NCBI GenBank assembly: GCA_015056255.1
Contig: SVGP01000001.1
Location: 124,001-188,000, forward strand
DNA: 64,000 bases
Reading direction: 5' to 3'
Source of the DNA: Clostridiales bacterium
GTDB lineage: Bacteria; Bacillota; Clostridia; Christensenellales; Aristaeellaceae
The position numbers and the translations under genes were made by a program. This document shows positions 49,437-57,375 of this stretch, one piece after another. Within the stretch, counting starts at the first letter, position 1. Each line of letters starts with the position of its first letter. Under the pieces are notes generated by a model. It worked only from the letters and a program-made list of their open reading frames with translations, searched no databases and had not been told where the DNA came from.

Positions 49437-50833
49437 TATCCCACAACCTTCCCCGGATTCAAAATTCCATTCGGGTCGAAGGCTTTTTTTATGCCCTTCA
49501 TGATTTCAATCTGGGTGTCACCCAGAGATTCGCGCAGGAAATCCGCCTTGGCGTGGCCTACGCCGTGTTCGCCGGAAATCTGGCCGCGAAGGGTTTTCGC
49601 GGTTTCATAAAGATCGTCCATGAGAGCGGAAACCTTCTGTTTCCATGCTTTGTCCTCGATATCGTCCTGACAGGCGTAGATGTGCAGGTTTCCGTCGCCC
49701 GCGTGACCGAAGGAGCGCACGCGCACGCCGTACTTTTCGGAAACCGCCTGAGAAGCCTCAACAAAATCAGCGATTTTGTTTCTGGGAACCACCACATCGC
49801 ACTCGTCCATGCTCTTGGTGCCGCCTTTGATGGCCTCAAGGAACGCGCCTCGTGCGTCCCAGATGGAGGTTTTGCGCTCGTCGGTGTCGGCTAAAAGAAC
49901 ATCATTCGCGCCAGCGTTTAAGAGGATGTCTGTCAGATCATTCAGCATCGGATCGAGCGCGTCCGTGCTTGCGCCGTCTAAGCGAACCAGCAGATAAGCG
50001 TTTGCGCTTTTATCGGGGAATTGTTTTCCAAGGTACGTTTCCGCGTCCTCGATGACCTCTTTTTCCATGAACTCAACCGCCGTGGGCGTGGTTCCGGAAA
50101 GCACCTGTGGCACGGCCTCCACGCATTTTCTCAAATTGTCAAACGGAGCCAGAACGCTTAAGTTTGCCTTGGGCTCGGCGATGAGTTTTACTGTGATTTC
50201 AGCCAAGAACGCCAGCGTTCCCTCGCTTCCGCACAGAAGCTGCATAAGGTTATAGCCGCTGGAGGTTTTGACGGTTTTGCCGCCCAGATTCAAAATCTCA
50301 CCCGAAGCCAGAACCACCTTCATGCCTAAAACGTAATCCCTCGTTACGCCGAAACGCACGGCGCGCATGCCGCCCGCATTGGTCATTACGTTTCCGCCGA
50401 CGGTCGCGCTCTTTTCGCCCGGATCCGGCGGGTAGAAAAGGCCGCTTCCTTCAAGGAGCTTTGAAAACTCCATGAGGAGAAGGCCCGGCTGAAGGGTCGC
50501 CGTCATGTTGACGGGGTCGACCTCAATGAGCTTTTTCATGCGTTCGGTGGACAGTACGACGCCGCCGAATTTGGCGACGCAGCCGCCGCAAAGGCCCGTG
50601 CCCGCGCCGCGCGGGGTAACGGGGATTTTGCGTTCATTGCAGTATTTGAGGACGGCGGAAATTTCCTCCGCGCTGTCGGCTCTTAAGACCGCTTCCGGCA
50701 TGTAAAGGCCATATTCCGTCATTTCGTCGCGCGCGTAATCCTCGTTGATGGCGTCGCCATAGAACACGCGCTCGGGAGAGAGCATGCTTTCAAACGCCTT
50801 TAAGTCGTCCGCTGTCACTTTATTAAATGTCAT
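49436..50833 (-). CDS. lctD: FAD-linked D-lactate dehydrogenase, Etf-dependent (GlcD type)
   Basis: A 465-residue flavoprotein of the GlcD/DLD family. The FAD (PCMH) half carries VLKYCNERKIPVTPRGAGTG, the GEKSATVGGNVMTNAGGMRAV region and SGYNLMQLLCGSEGTLAF; the C-terminal half has VRSFGHAGDGNLHIY with metal-ligand His and GQISGEHGVGHAK. Start at 50833 follows AAGGAGG; the long upstream extension of the frame lies in etfA. The order etfB-etfA-lctD with a four-base overlap is that of the electron-confurcating lactate dehydrogenase of Acetobacterium woodii, which oxidises lactate with NAD+ at the expense of reduced ferredoxin. Confidence 0.92.
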   Translation of the reverse strand: MTFNKVTADDLKAFESMLSPERVFYGDAINEDYARDEMTEYGLYMPEAVLRADSAEEISAVLKYCNERKIPVTPRGAGTGLCGGCVAKFGGVVLSTERMKKLIEVDPVNMTATLQPGLLLMEFSKLLEGSGLFYPPDPGEKSATVGGNVMTNAGGMRAVRFGVTRDYVLGMKVVLASGEILNLGGKTVKTSSGYNLMQLLCGSEGTLAFLAEITVKLIAEPKANLSVLAPFDNLRKCVEAVPQVLSGTTPTAVEFMEKEVIEDAETYLGKQFPDKSANAYLLVRLDGASTDALDPMLNDLTDILLNAGANDVLLADTDERKTSIWDARGAFLEAIKGGTKSMDECDVVVPRNKIADFVEASQAVSEKYGVRVRSFGHAGDGNLHIYACQDDIEDKAWKQKVSALMDDLYETAKTLRGQISGEHGVGHAKADFLRESLGDTQIEIMKGIKKAFDPNGILNPGKVVG

Positions 50834-52011
50834 ACGCCGCGCGCCTCCTTGATCTGACTGATGAGTTTCGGCAGAATTTCGTATACATCGCCCACAATGC
50901 CCACGTGCGCAACGTCGAAAATGGGCGCGTCCGGATCGCTGTTGATGGCGATGATGTGATCGGAATCCTTCATGCATGCGGTAAACTGGATCGCGCCGCT
51001 GATGCCGCAGGCGATGACGAGCTTCGGCTTTACGGTTCTGCCCGAAAGGCCGATCTGACGGGCATTGGTGCTCCAGCCCTTTTCAACCAGCGGGCGGGAC
51101 GTGGCCCATTCGCCACCTAAAAGGGAGGCAAGCTCCTTGATAAGGGCAAGATCGCTTTCCTTCTGGAAGGCGCGGCCGCCGGCCACGATGATTTCGGCGT
51201 CTGAAATATTTGCGCTCTTGGGAACGGGGGTCTGGGAGACGAACTTGACCTGGCTCTCCGTTTTCGGAAGCTTTCTCTCGACGATTTCGCCGGTAGGCGC
51301 ATCCTGTCTTTCGGGCGCATTCATGACCTTATAGCGCACGGTGGCAAACTGCGGGCGCGTTTCGGTGGTCACGATCTGGGCCATGATGTTGCCGCCAAAG
51401 GCGGGGCGAATCTGAACGAGATCGGAGTTTTCACGCATTTCAAGTTTGGTGCAGTCCGCCGTCAGGCCCGTATGAAAGCGCGTAGCCAGGCGCGGCGCGA
51501 GCGATCTTCCAAGCGCGGTTGCGCCGACCAAGACGACCGAGGGCTTAATAAAACGAATGAGATCCGCCACGCAGTCGGAATAGGTTTCCGCGCGGAAATA
51601 GGAAAGCTCACTGTCGTCATACACGAAAATTTTGTCCGCGCCGAAATAGCGGATTTCTTCGGCATATTCCTTCACGCCGCTTCCGACCAAAACGGCATAA
51701 ACCGGGTGGTTTCCGACCTTGGAAAGCTCCTTGGCCTTTCCGATCAATTCCAAAGACACAGGGTGCATTCTTCCGCCGGACACCTCGCAGAAAACGAGAA
51801 TGCCCGTCCATTTGGACTTGTCCACGCCCTTGGACTTGGTTTCAAGCTTCATAATGGCGTTTTCAGGGCAGGTTTTGACGCAAAGCCCGCAGGCCTTGCA
51901 GCTTTCGTTGATCTGCGCTTTTTCAGTAATTTCTATCGCCGCAAAAGGACATGCGGAAGCGCATTTTCCGCAGGCAGTACATTTTCTTTCGATAATCGCG
52001 ATGGATGCCAT
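50830..52011 (-). CDS. etfA: Electron transfer flavoprotein alpha subunit with N-terminal 2[4Fe-4S] domain
   Basis: A 393-residue EtfA. Residues 1-60 are a two-cluster ferredoxin domain (Cys 11/14/17/21 and 38/41/44/48). The EtfA part follows: AVLVGSGVKEYAEEI, VVLVGATALGRSLAPRLATRF, and the C-terminal FAD domain with VAGGRAFQKE, GWSTNARQIGLSGRTVKPK, CGISGAIQFTACMKDSD, INSDPDAPIFDVAHVGIVGD. The added Fe-S domain is typical of EtfA proteins in bifurcating/confurcating complexes, where it exchanges electrons with ferredoxin. It lies between etfB and lctD. Confidence 0.95.
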   Translation of the reverse strand: MASIAIIERKCTACGKCASACPFAAIEITEKAQINESCKACGLCVKTCPENAIMKLETKSKGVDKSKWTGILVFCEVSGGRMHPVSLELIGKAKELSKVGNHPVYAVLVGSGVKEYAEEIRYFGADKIFVYDDSELSYFRAETYSDCVADLIRFIKPSVVLVGATALGRSLAPRLATRFHTGLTADCTKLEMRENSDLVQIRPAFGGNIMAQIVTTETRPQFATVRYKVMNAPERQDAPTGEIVERKLPKTESQVKFVSQTPVPKSANISDAEIIVAGGRAFQKESDLALIKELASLLGGEWATSRPLVEKGWSTNARQIGLSGRTVKPKLVIACGISGAIQFTACMKDSDHIIAINSDPDAPIFDVAHVGIVGDVYEILPKLISQIKEARGV

Positions 52012-52026
52012 AAGATATGCGCCTCC

Positions 52027-52806
52027 TTACATCAGTTTTTTGTCTGCGAGGTGGTTAAACAAACGCTCGGCCAGATTGTCGCCCGTCCAGGTTTCCTTTT
52101 CCACGTCGTTTTCCGGCGGGAAAATGCGCTCCACCTGCGTGGCGCTGCCGCTTAAGCCGTAGTTTTCGGGATTCGTGTCCAAAAACGCGTCGAGACCGAT
52201 AATATTTACGGCCTTGTTTTCCGTTTCGCGCTTTTTCTTCAGCGACGGAAGGCGCGGCGTGAACACATCCTGCTCCATGGTGACAAGGCAGGGAAACGGC
52301 ATCCACACGCATTCGACCACGTCCTGAAGCTGCTGTGTGACGTTCATGCCCTCTCCGGCCTTTTCAAGGTGCGAAACCCACGCTGCGTGAGGAATGTTCA
52401 TGTGCTCGGCTATTGCAGGGCCAACCTGCGCGGTGTCGCCGTCGGTGGTCTGCTTGCCGGTCAGGATGAGATCAAAGTCGCCGATGGAGCGAATGGCCTG
52501 AGAAAGCGTATAGCTGGTTGCCAGCACGTCCGCGCCGCCAAGCCGTCTGTCCGAAAATACATACCCCTCGTCTGCGCCCATCATGTACGCCTCACGAATC
52601 ACCGCCTGAGCCTGCGGCGGGCCCATTGTGCCCACGGTCACGCTGCCGCCATAGGCTTCCTTCAGGCGAAGCGCAGTTTCCAGCGCAAAAAGATCGTACG
52701 GGTTCATCTTCGACGAAACGCCCGTGCGCTTTAAAACGCCCGTCTTTTCGTCCACCTGCACTTTATTGGTGGAGGGCACCTGCTTTATGCAAACGAATAT
52801 GTTCAC
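52027..52806 (-). CDS. etfB: Electron transfer flavoprotein beta subunit
   Basis: A 259-residue EtfB: FVCIKQVPSTNKVQVDEKTG, NPYDLFALETALRLKE, the GADVLATSYTLSQAI region, ILTGKQTTDGDTAQVGPAIAE (the bifurcating-FAD and NAD site), and LPSLKKKRE. The TGKQTTDGDTAQVGP loop is the form found in electron-bifurcating Etf. First gene of the lct-type operon with its own promoter; etfA follows after 15 bases. Confidence 0.95.
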   Translation of the reverse strand: MNIFVCIKQVPSTNKVQVDEKTGVLKRTGVSSKMNPYDLFALETALRLKEAYGGSVTVGTMGPPQAQAVIREAYMMGADEGYVFSDRRLGGADVLATSYTLSQAIRSIGDFDLILTGKQTTDGDTAQVGPAIAEHMNIPHAAWVSHLEKAGEGMNVTQQLQDVVECVWMPFPCLVTMEQDVFTPRLPSLKKKRETENKAVNIIGLDAFLDTNPENYGLSGSATQVERIFPPENDVEKETWTGDNLAERLFNHLADKKLM

Positions 52807-52843
52807 GTTTTATCACTCCGGTTTTTAAAATGTACATATGTGT

Positions 52844-52872
52844 AGTTTACCACATTTCACGGATAGAATCAA
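52844..52872 (-). promoter_or_regulatory. Promoter of etfB-etfA-lctD
   Basis: On the minus strand TTGATT (52872-52867), 17-base spacer, TAAACT (52849-52844). Confidence 0.7.
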
Positions 52873-52890
52873 TCGCGAAATGTATGCAAA

Positions 52891-52930
52891 TACGCGGGCG
52901 GTCAATGACCGCCCGCGCTAACTTAATGAC
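52891..52930 (+). repeat. Single palindromic unit, copy H
   Basis: CGCGGGCG with core GGTCAATGACC then GCCCGCGCTAACTTAATG. A single unit located downstream of spo0A, where its hairpin may also slow transcription. Confidence 0.8.
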
Positions 52931-52977
52931 GTTGTGAAATACCAGATGAGGCAAAATCAATATATGTACAATGTCTT

Positions 52978-53754
52978 CTACGCGCTTTGCTTGATGGCGA
53001 CCTTGTCCGCAATCAGCGCGATGAATTCGCCGTTTGTGGGCTTGTCGTCGGCGGAGAAGACCTTGTAGCCATAGATGCGGTTTACGCTGTCGAGCCTTCC
53101 GCGGCTCCATGCGACCTCGATGGCGTGGCGCATGGCGCGCTCGACCTTGCTGGACGTGGTCGAAAAGCGGCGTGCGATACCGGGATAGAGCTCCTTGGTG
53201 ATCCGGTTGATCACGTCGTGATCCTCAACCACCATCCGAACGGCCTCTCTGAGATAGGCGTAGCCCTTGATGTGGGCGGGAATACCGATGGAAAGAAAGA
53301 TATTGGTCACTTTTTCGTCAATCGTGCTTTCTCCCGCTGGCAAAACCATTTCCTCACCCGCATAGGCGGTCATGTCGTTTTGAAGGGCAACCTCTCGGAT
53401 ACGCGTATAGAGCGCATGCATGTCAAAGGGCTTGATCATGTAATAATCCGCGCCCATACTCATGGCGCGGGCAATAAAGTCGTCCCTCGTTAAGCCAGTC
53501 ACCATGATCACATGCGGCTTTTTGCCCAGATTCATCTTGTTCAGCGCCTCAAGGGCTCCAAATCCATCCATTCTCGGCATTACGATGTCTAAAAGCACAA
53601 CGTCCGGCACGAGCGACGAAGCCTGCTCCACCGCTTCCACGCCGTCTCTGGCCGTACCCACAATTTCAATATCCTGTTTTCTCGAAAGAAAATCCACCAT
53701 CAGCCGCACAAGCGTCTGGTTATCATCCACAATCAGCACGCTGATTTTGTCCAT
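52978..53754 (-). CDS. spo0A: Sporulation master regulator Spo0A
   Basis: A 258-residue response regulator. The receiver has the acidic pair Asp10-Asp11, phosphoacceptor Asp56 (VVLLDIVMP), and the Thr/Lys switch residues (VTGLTRDD, MIKPFD). The C-terminal Spo0A DNA-binding domain shows IGIPAHIKGYAYLREAV, the ELYPGIARRF helix, and the SKVERAMRHAIEVAWSRG recognition helix contacting 0A boxes. It marks the organism as a spore former. spoIVB, which usually lies just upstream in Bacillus and Clostridium, is not there; an own promoter is at 53780-53808. Confidence 0.98.
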   Translation of the reverse strand: MDKISVLIVDDNQTLVRLMVDFLSRKQDIEIVGTARDGVEAVEQASSLVPDVVLLDIVMPRMDGFGALEALNKMNLGKKPHVIMVTGLTRDDFIARAMSMGADYYMIKPFDMHALYTRIREVALQNDMTAYAGEEMVLPAGESTIDEKVTNIFLSIGIPAHIKGYAYLREAVRMVVEDHDVINRITKELYPGIARRFSTTSSKVERAMRHAIEVAWSRGRLDSVNRIYGYKVFSADDKPTNGEFIALIADKVAIKQSA

Positions 53755-53779
53755 AGTCCACCCTCCGTTTTCACTTGTC

Positions 53780-53808
53780 TCTATACCATATATTCACCAT
53801 CTTTCCAA
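53780..53808 (-). promoter_or_regulatory. Promoter of spo0A
   Basis: On the minus strand TTGGAA (53808-53803), 17-base spacer, TATAGA (53785-53780). It looks like sigma-A; a sigma-H site is not clear. Confidence 0.65.
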
Positions 53809-53827
53809 CATATGTATAAAAAAATAC

Positions 53828-53864
53828 AAAAACCACGAACAAATTCCTTCGTTCGTGGTTTTTG
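53828..53864 (-). terminator. Terminator of the pseudouridine synthase gene
   Basis: AACCACGAAC / GTTCGTGGTT perfect 10-base stem followed on the minus strand by TTTTGTATTTTTTT. It separates this operon from spo0A. Confidence 0.88.
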
Positions 53865-53876
53865 ATGAATTCAGGC

Positions 53877-54827
53877 TTATTTTATCCGATTTTTCAAAAA
53901 TCCCTCAGCAAACGGCACATTTTTGACAAACATACTTTTCCCGTTCAGATAGGAAAGCGCTCCAGCGTCCGATTCAAAGAGAAATGTGATTTTATAGGAG
54001 TACAGCGCCTGATAATGCCGGTCATTATCAGGCTTTGCACCGTAGGCAGTGTCGCCCCAGAGGGGATGGCCGATATCAGCCAGCTGAGCGCGGATCTGGT
54101 GGGTTCGGCCCGTTACAAGCACGCATTCGACGAGGGATTTTCCCTTGTCAAAGGACAGGGCTTTATACTTTGTTTCGGCGTACTGGCCGCCGGGCACGCT
54201 TGTCTTTGAAACGCGCACGCGGCTTTTGCCCTGCGTTTTTACAATAAAGCCCTTTAATATGCCCTCAGGCGGCGTAAGCCTTCCCTCGGTCAGGCACAGA
54301 TATGCCTTCTCGATTTCATGAGTTCTGATTTTATCTGACAAAATATGCATAGCTTCTTCCGTCTTTGCGCAGATGACGATGCCGCCGGTAAAGCGATCGA
54401 TGCGGTTGACGAGAACGGGCTGAAAGCCGCTTTCCTGTATTTCGCCCTTCTGATAAAGGTATGCCCGCGCGTGCGTCAGAAGCGTATTCACCTTTTCGTT
54501 TTCATCCGGATGGCACAAAAGTCCGGGCCTTTTGTCCAGAAGAAGGATATTTTCATCCTCATAGACGACGGACACATTGTATCTGAATTTGTCAAGCAAT
54601 CTGTCCTTCTTCTCAACAGGCGCGAAGAATTCGTCTTCTATATAAAAGGTAAGCTCGTCGCCCGTTTGAAGCCTGTCGTCCGCATGCGCGCTCTTTCCGT
54701 TTCGCTTGATCTTTTTAAGGCGCAGAAATTTTTGAATGAGCGCGTTGTTAAGCGCAGGCACGTGCGATTTGATCCACCTGTCCACCCTGCGCCCGTCGTC
54801 TTCCTTTAAAACCGTAAACGATTTCAT
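53877..54827 (-). CDS. RluA-family 23S rRNA pseudouridine synthase (RluC/RluD-like)
   Basis: A 316-residue enzyme with an N-terminal S4 RNA-binding domain (residues about 12-75) and the RluA catalytic domain. The active Asp lies in NRIDRFTGGIVICAKT, where standard enzymes have HRLDRxTSG; other blocks are YEDENILLLDKRPGLLCHP, KAYLCLTEG, and VTGRTHQIRAQLADIGHPLWGD. The substituted HRLD and SGL motifs and the long GGQYAETKYK region mark a Gram-positive subfamily whose target base is not set. Its start is 13 bases after the MATE gene stop. Confidence 0.92.
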   Translation of the reverse strand: MKSFTVLKEDDGRRVDRWIKSHVPALNNALIQKFLRLKKIKRNGKSAHADDRLQTGDELTFYIEDEFFAPVEKKDRLLDKFRYNVSVVYEDENILLLDKRPGLLCHPDENEKVNTLLTHARAYLYQKGEIQESGFQPVLVNRIDRFTGGIVICAKTEEAMHILSDKIRTHEIEKAYLCLTEGRLTPPEGILKGFIVKTQGKSRVRVSKTSVPGGQYAETKYKALSFDKGKSLVECVLVTGRTHQIRAQLADIGHPLWGDTAYGAKPDNDRHYQALYSYKITFLFESDAGALSYLNGKSMFVKNVPFAEGFLKNRIK

Positions 54828-54839
54828 GCGTTTTCTCCT

Positions 54840-56228
54840 TTACGCCTCCTGAAGGGCGCCGCGCAGCGGATTCCATTTTCCGCGGATGTAGCGAATCGAA
54901 AGCAAAAGGCTTAAAACCAGATTGTGCGCAATCATGCACGCCCATGCTGCGACAAGGCCATGGCCCAGCAGGACGACGAAGACATACGTTCCGAGAATTC
55001 GAACGCCCCACATGCCCAGCGCACCGAAAATGAAGGTGGACATGGTGTCTCCAACGCCATGGAAAATGCCTTCGATGATAATTCCGATGCCGTAGGCGGG
55101 CTCCGAAATCGCGACCATCATCAGAACCGTCGTTCCAACCTTGATGATCTCCTCGCTCTTAGTGAAAATGCGCATGATCGCTTCCGCGCCGAAGAACAGC
55201 GCGCCGCCCGAAAGAATCATGACCAATACTTCGATGATCAGGAGCATGTGGCAGATGCTCTTCATTTTCTTGGGATTCTTTTCGCCCAAGGACATACCGA
55301 TTAAGGTGGAAGCCGCCGCCTGCATGCCGTAGCCGGGAATGTAGAACGCGCTTTCCGCGGTATTTGCGATGGTGTGCGCACCGGTTGCGACTTCGCCCAA
55401 GGTATTGATCATGCCGGAGAAGGCGACATAGCCGGAAGAAGTTGCGATTCTTTGAAGAAGCGCTGGAAACGCCACACGGAAACACGGCTTCAAAATCGCG
55501 GGATCGGGCTTTAATGACATGCCTCTGGGCGATAAAAGCTTGCTTCTGTAAACCGCAATCGTCATCCACACGCCGCCGACTACAAACGAAATCGCGCTTG
55601 CAGTCGCCGCGCCCGTGGTTCCGAGGTTCATGCCGGGAATCGTCAAATTCATGCCAAAAACGGATAATGCGCGGGTTTCGTAGATCATGAAGAAATTCAG
55701 CACCATGTTTACAATGTTCGTCGCCGTATTGACCACCATCGGCGTTTTGGTGTCGCCCGCAGCGCGAAGGACGGTGCCGTAGATAATGAGCGCGCTTCTA
55801 AAGATCATGGGCGTATAGATGATGAAAAAATACGTGCCCGCATCCTTTTGAATAGAGGGATCGGCGTTCATCCACACAGGAACAAACCGCGAAATCGGAA
55901 GAATGATGATCGAAAGCAACACGCCCACAATCAGCGCCACGCCTGTCGCCTGCGCAGCCGCTTTTCTAACAAGATCCTTTTCACCCGCGCCCACAGCGCG
56001 CGCAATCAGCGACAGAAATCCAACCGCAATCGCCGATACAATGCCGCCGATCAGCCAGTTGACCGTCATGGTGCAGCCGACAATGGCCGAAGCGTTGTCG
56101 CTGTAGCGGCCAACCATGGCTGTGTCCACATAGGAAACGGCGGTGATTAAAATCTGCTCAAGCACTGTCGGCCACGCGAGGGCAAAAATCATTTTAAGCG
56201 CGCTTTTGCGCGAAAATTCCGTCTGCAT
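54840..56228 (-). CDS. MATE family efflux transporter
   Basis: A 462-residue protein with twelve membrane helices in two six-helix halves. Typical MATE blocks are LAWPTVLEQILITAVSYVDTAMVGRY, GFLSLIARAVGAGE, IYGTVLRAAGDTKTPMVVN, NTAESAFYIPGYGMQAAASTLIGMSLGE and GIFHGVGDTMSTFI (two pieces each). It exports drugs or cationic compounds with Na+ or H+. Start at 56228 has CGGAGGACGAA; the longer frame adds 21 residues upstream through a TATAAT box. Probably in operon with the pseudouridine synthase. Confidence 0.95.
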   Translation of the reverse strand: MQTEFSRKSALKMIFALAWPTVLEQILITAVSYVDTAMVGRYSDNASAIVGCTMTVNWLIGGIVSAIAVGFLSLIARAVGAGEKDLVRKAAAQATGVALIVGVLLSIIILPISRFVPVWMNADPSIQKDAGTYFFIIYTPMIFRSALIIYGTVLRAAGDTKTPMVVNTATNIVNMVLNFFMIYETRALSVFGMNLTIPGMNLGTTGAATASAISFVVGGVWMTIAVYRSKLLSPRGMSLKPDPAILKPCFRVAFPALLQRIATSSGYVAFSGMINTLGEVATGAHTIANTAESAFYIPGYGMQAAASTLIGMSLGEKNPKKMKSICHMLLIIEVLVMILSGGALFFGAEAIMRIFTKSEEIIKVGTTVLMMVAISEPAYGIGIIIEGIFHGVGDTMSTFIFGALGMWGVRILGTYVFVVLLGHGLVAAWACMIAHNLVLSLLLSIRYIRGKWNPLRGALQEA

Positions 56229-56363
56229 TTCGTCCTCCGAAAAACATATTTCTGTCATTATAGCATATGCGTGTGAAAAATGGGAGATCAATCATTATGA
56301 AATTGCATTGTTTTTTCAAAATACGCGCAAAATAGATAAAAAAGCAATCAGGAGGAAACGCGC

Positions 56364-57281
56364 ATGAAGCAAATCAGAACCGACCTCGCCATGGAATCGT
56401 CCGAGGCTGCAGGGCAAATTCCGGGCGTAAAAATCGCAAGCTGGGAGGAATCGGGCGTACTCATTACGGAGGTGGTGATCGAAAATGAGGACTCGGCAAA
56501 AAGTCTCTCAAAGCCCGTCGGACGATACATCACCCTCGAATGCGAAGGCGTGCGCACGCGCGACCCGATGGCCTACGACGCTGTGTCCGCCATACTGGCA
56601 GAGGAAATTGCGCGCCTTCTGCCGCCGGATGAAAACGGCGCCCCCGCGCTCATCGTAGGCCTTGGAAACCGCATGGTCACGCCGGATGCACTCGGGCCCA
56701 AGACGATCGACAAGGTTTTGGTCACGCGCCATCTGATCAATGAACTGCCCGATGAAACGGACGAAAGGCTTTCAAACGTTTGCTGCATCTGCCCGGGCGT
56801 TCTGGGCGTAACGGGTATTGAAACCATGGAGAGCATAAAATCCATCGTGTCGATGGTCAATCCCCGCGTGATTATCTGCATAGACGCGCTTTCGGCGCGC
56901 GCCTCCAAACGCGTGGGCGTGAGCGTTCAATTGTCGGACGTGGGCATTCAGCCGGGATCAGGCGTGGGTAACCACCGCCGCGCCATCACCAAAGAGGAGC
57001 TGCACGTGCCCGTCATCGCCATCGGTATGCCCACCGTCGTTTACGCCTCCACCATTGCGCGGGACGCGCTCTACCTGATGAGCGAGGGAGAAGCGGACGA
57101 AGAGACGCTGGATCAGATCACAAAGACGCTTTTTGAAAACGAAATCGGCGAGATGATCGTAACACCCAGAGAAATCGACGACATGATCGAGGACGCCGCA
57201 GGTATCATCGCGCGGGCGATCAATATTTCCCTTCAGGATCGCCTGTCTCCCGATGAATTGGATGGCCTTTTGAAACGTTGA
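56364..57281 (+). CDS. gpr: Germination protease GPR
   Basis: Cleaves small acid-soluble spore proteins during germination. The 305 residues show DLAMESSE close to the N-terminus, SKPVGRYITLECEG, LIVGLGNRMVTPDALGPKTI, VTRHLI, CPGVLGVTGIETMESI, IIDALSAR-type CIDALSARASKRV, DVGIQPGSGVGNHR and GMPTVVYASTI. The segment before DLAxE is only six residues, so the propeptide removed on activation is very short. SD CAGGAGG. Nothing resembling a sigma-G promoter could be assigned with confidence. The neighbour is the secreted caspase-like protein. Confidence 0.96.
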   Translation: MKQIRTDLAMESSEAAGQIPGVKIASWEESGVLITEVVIENEDSAKSLSKPVGRYITLECEGVRTRDPMAYDAVSAILAEEIARLLPPDENGAPALIVGLGNRMVTPDALGPKTIDKVLVTRHLINELPDETDERLSNVCCICPGVLGVTGIETMESIKSIVSMVNPRVIICIDALSARASKRVGVSVQLSDVGIQPGSGVGNHRRAITKEELHVPVIAIGMPTVVYASTIARDALYLMSEGEADEETLDQITKTLFENEIGEMIVTPREIDDMIEDAAGIIARAINISLQDRLSPDELDGLLKR

Positions 57282-57307
57282 CAAAAGCGTGAAATTATTT
57301 CAAACTA

Positions 57308-57336
57308 TTGAAGTTTATGACAAAATGTAGTATAAT
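57308..57336 (+). promoter_or_regulatory. Sigma-A promoter of the caspase-like surface protein gene
   Basis: TTGAAG (57308-57313), 17-base spacer, TATAAT (57331-57336), about 33 bases of leader with TGGAGGA. Confidence 0.8.
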
Positions 57337-57375
57337 ATTATTGCAAAGATATCTTATTTTATACTTGGAGGATCC

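Noticed and set aside
56262..56360. Sigma-G promoter for gpr
   Set aside because: GCATA and CATTATG are present but 25 bases apart instead of 17-18, so no call was made.
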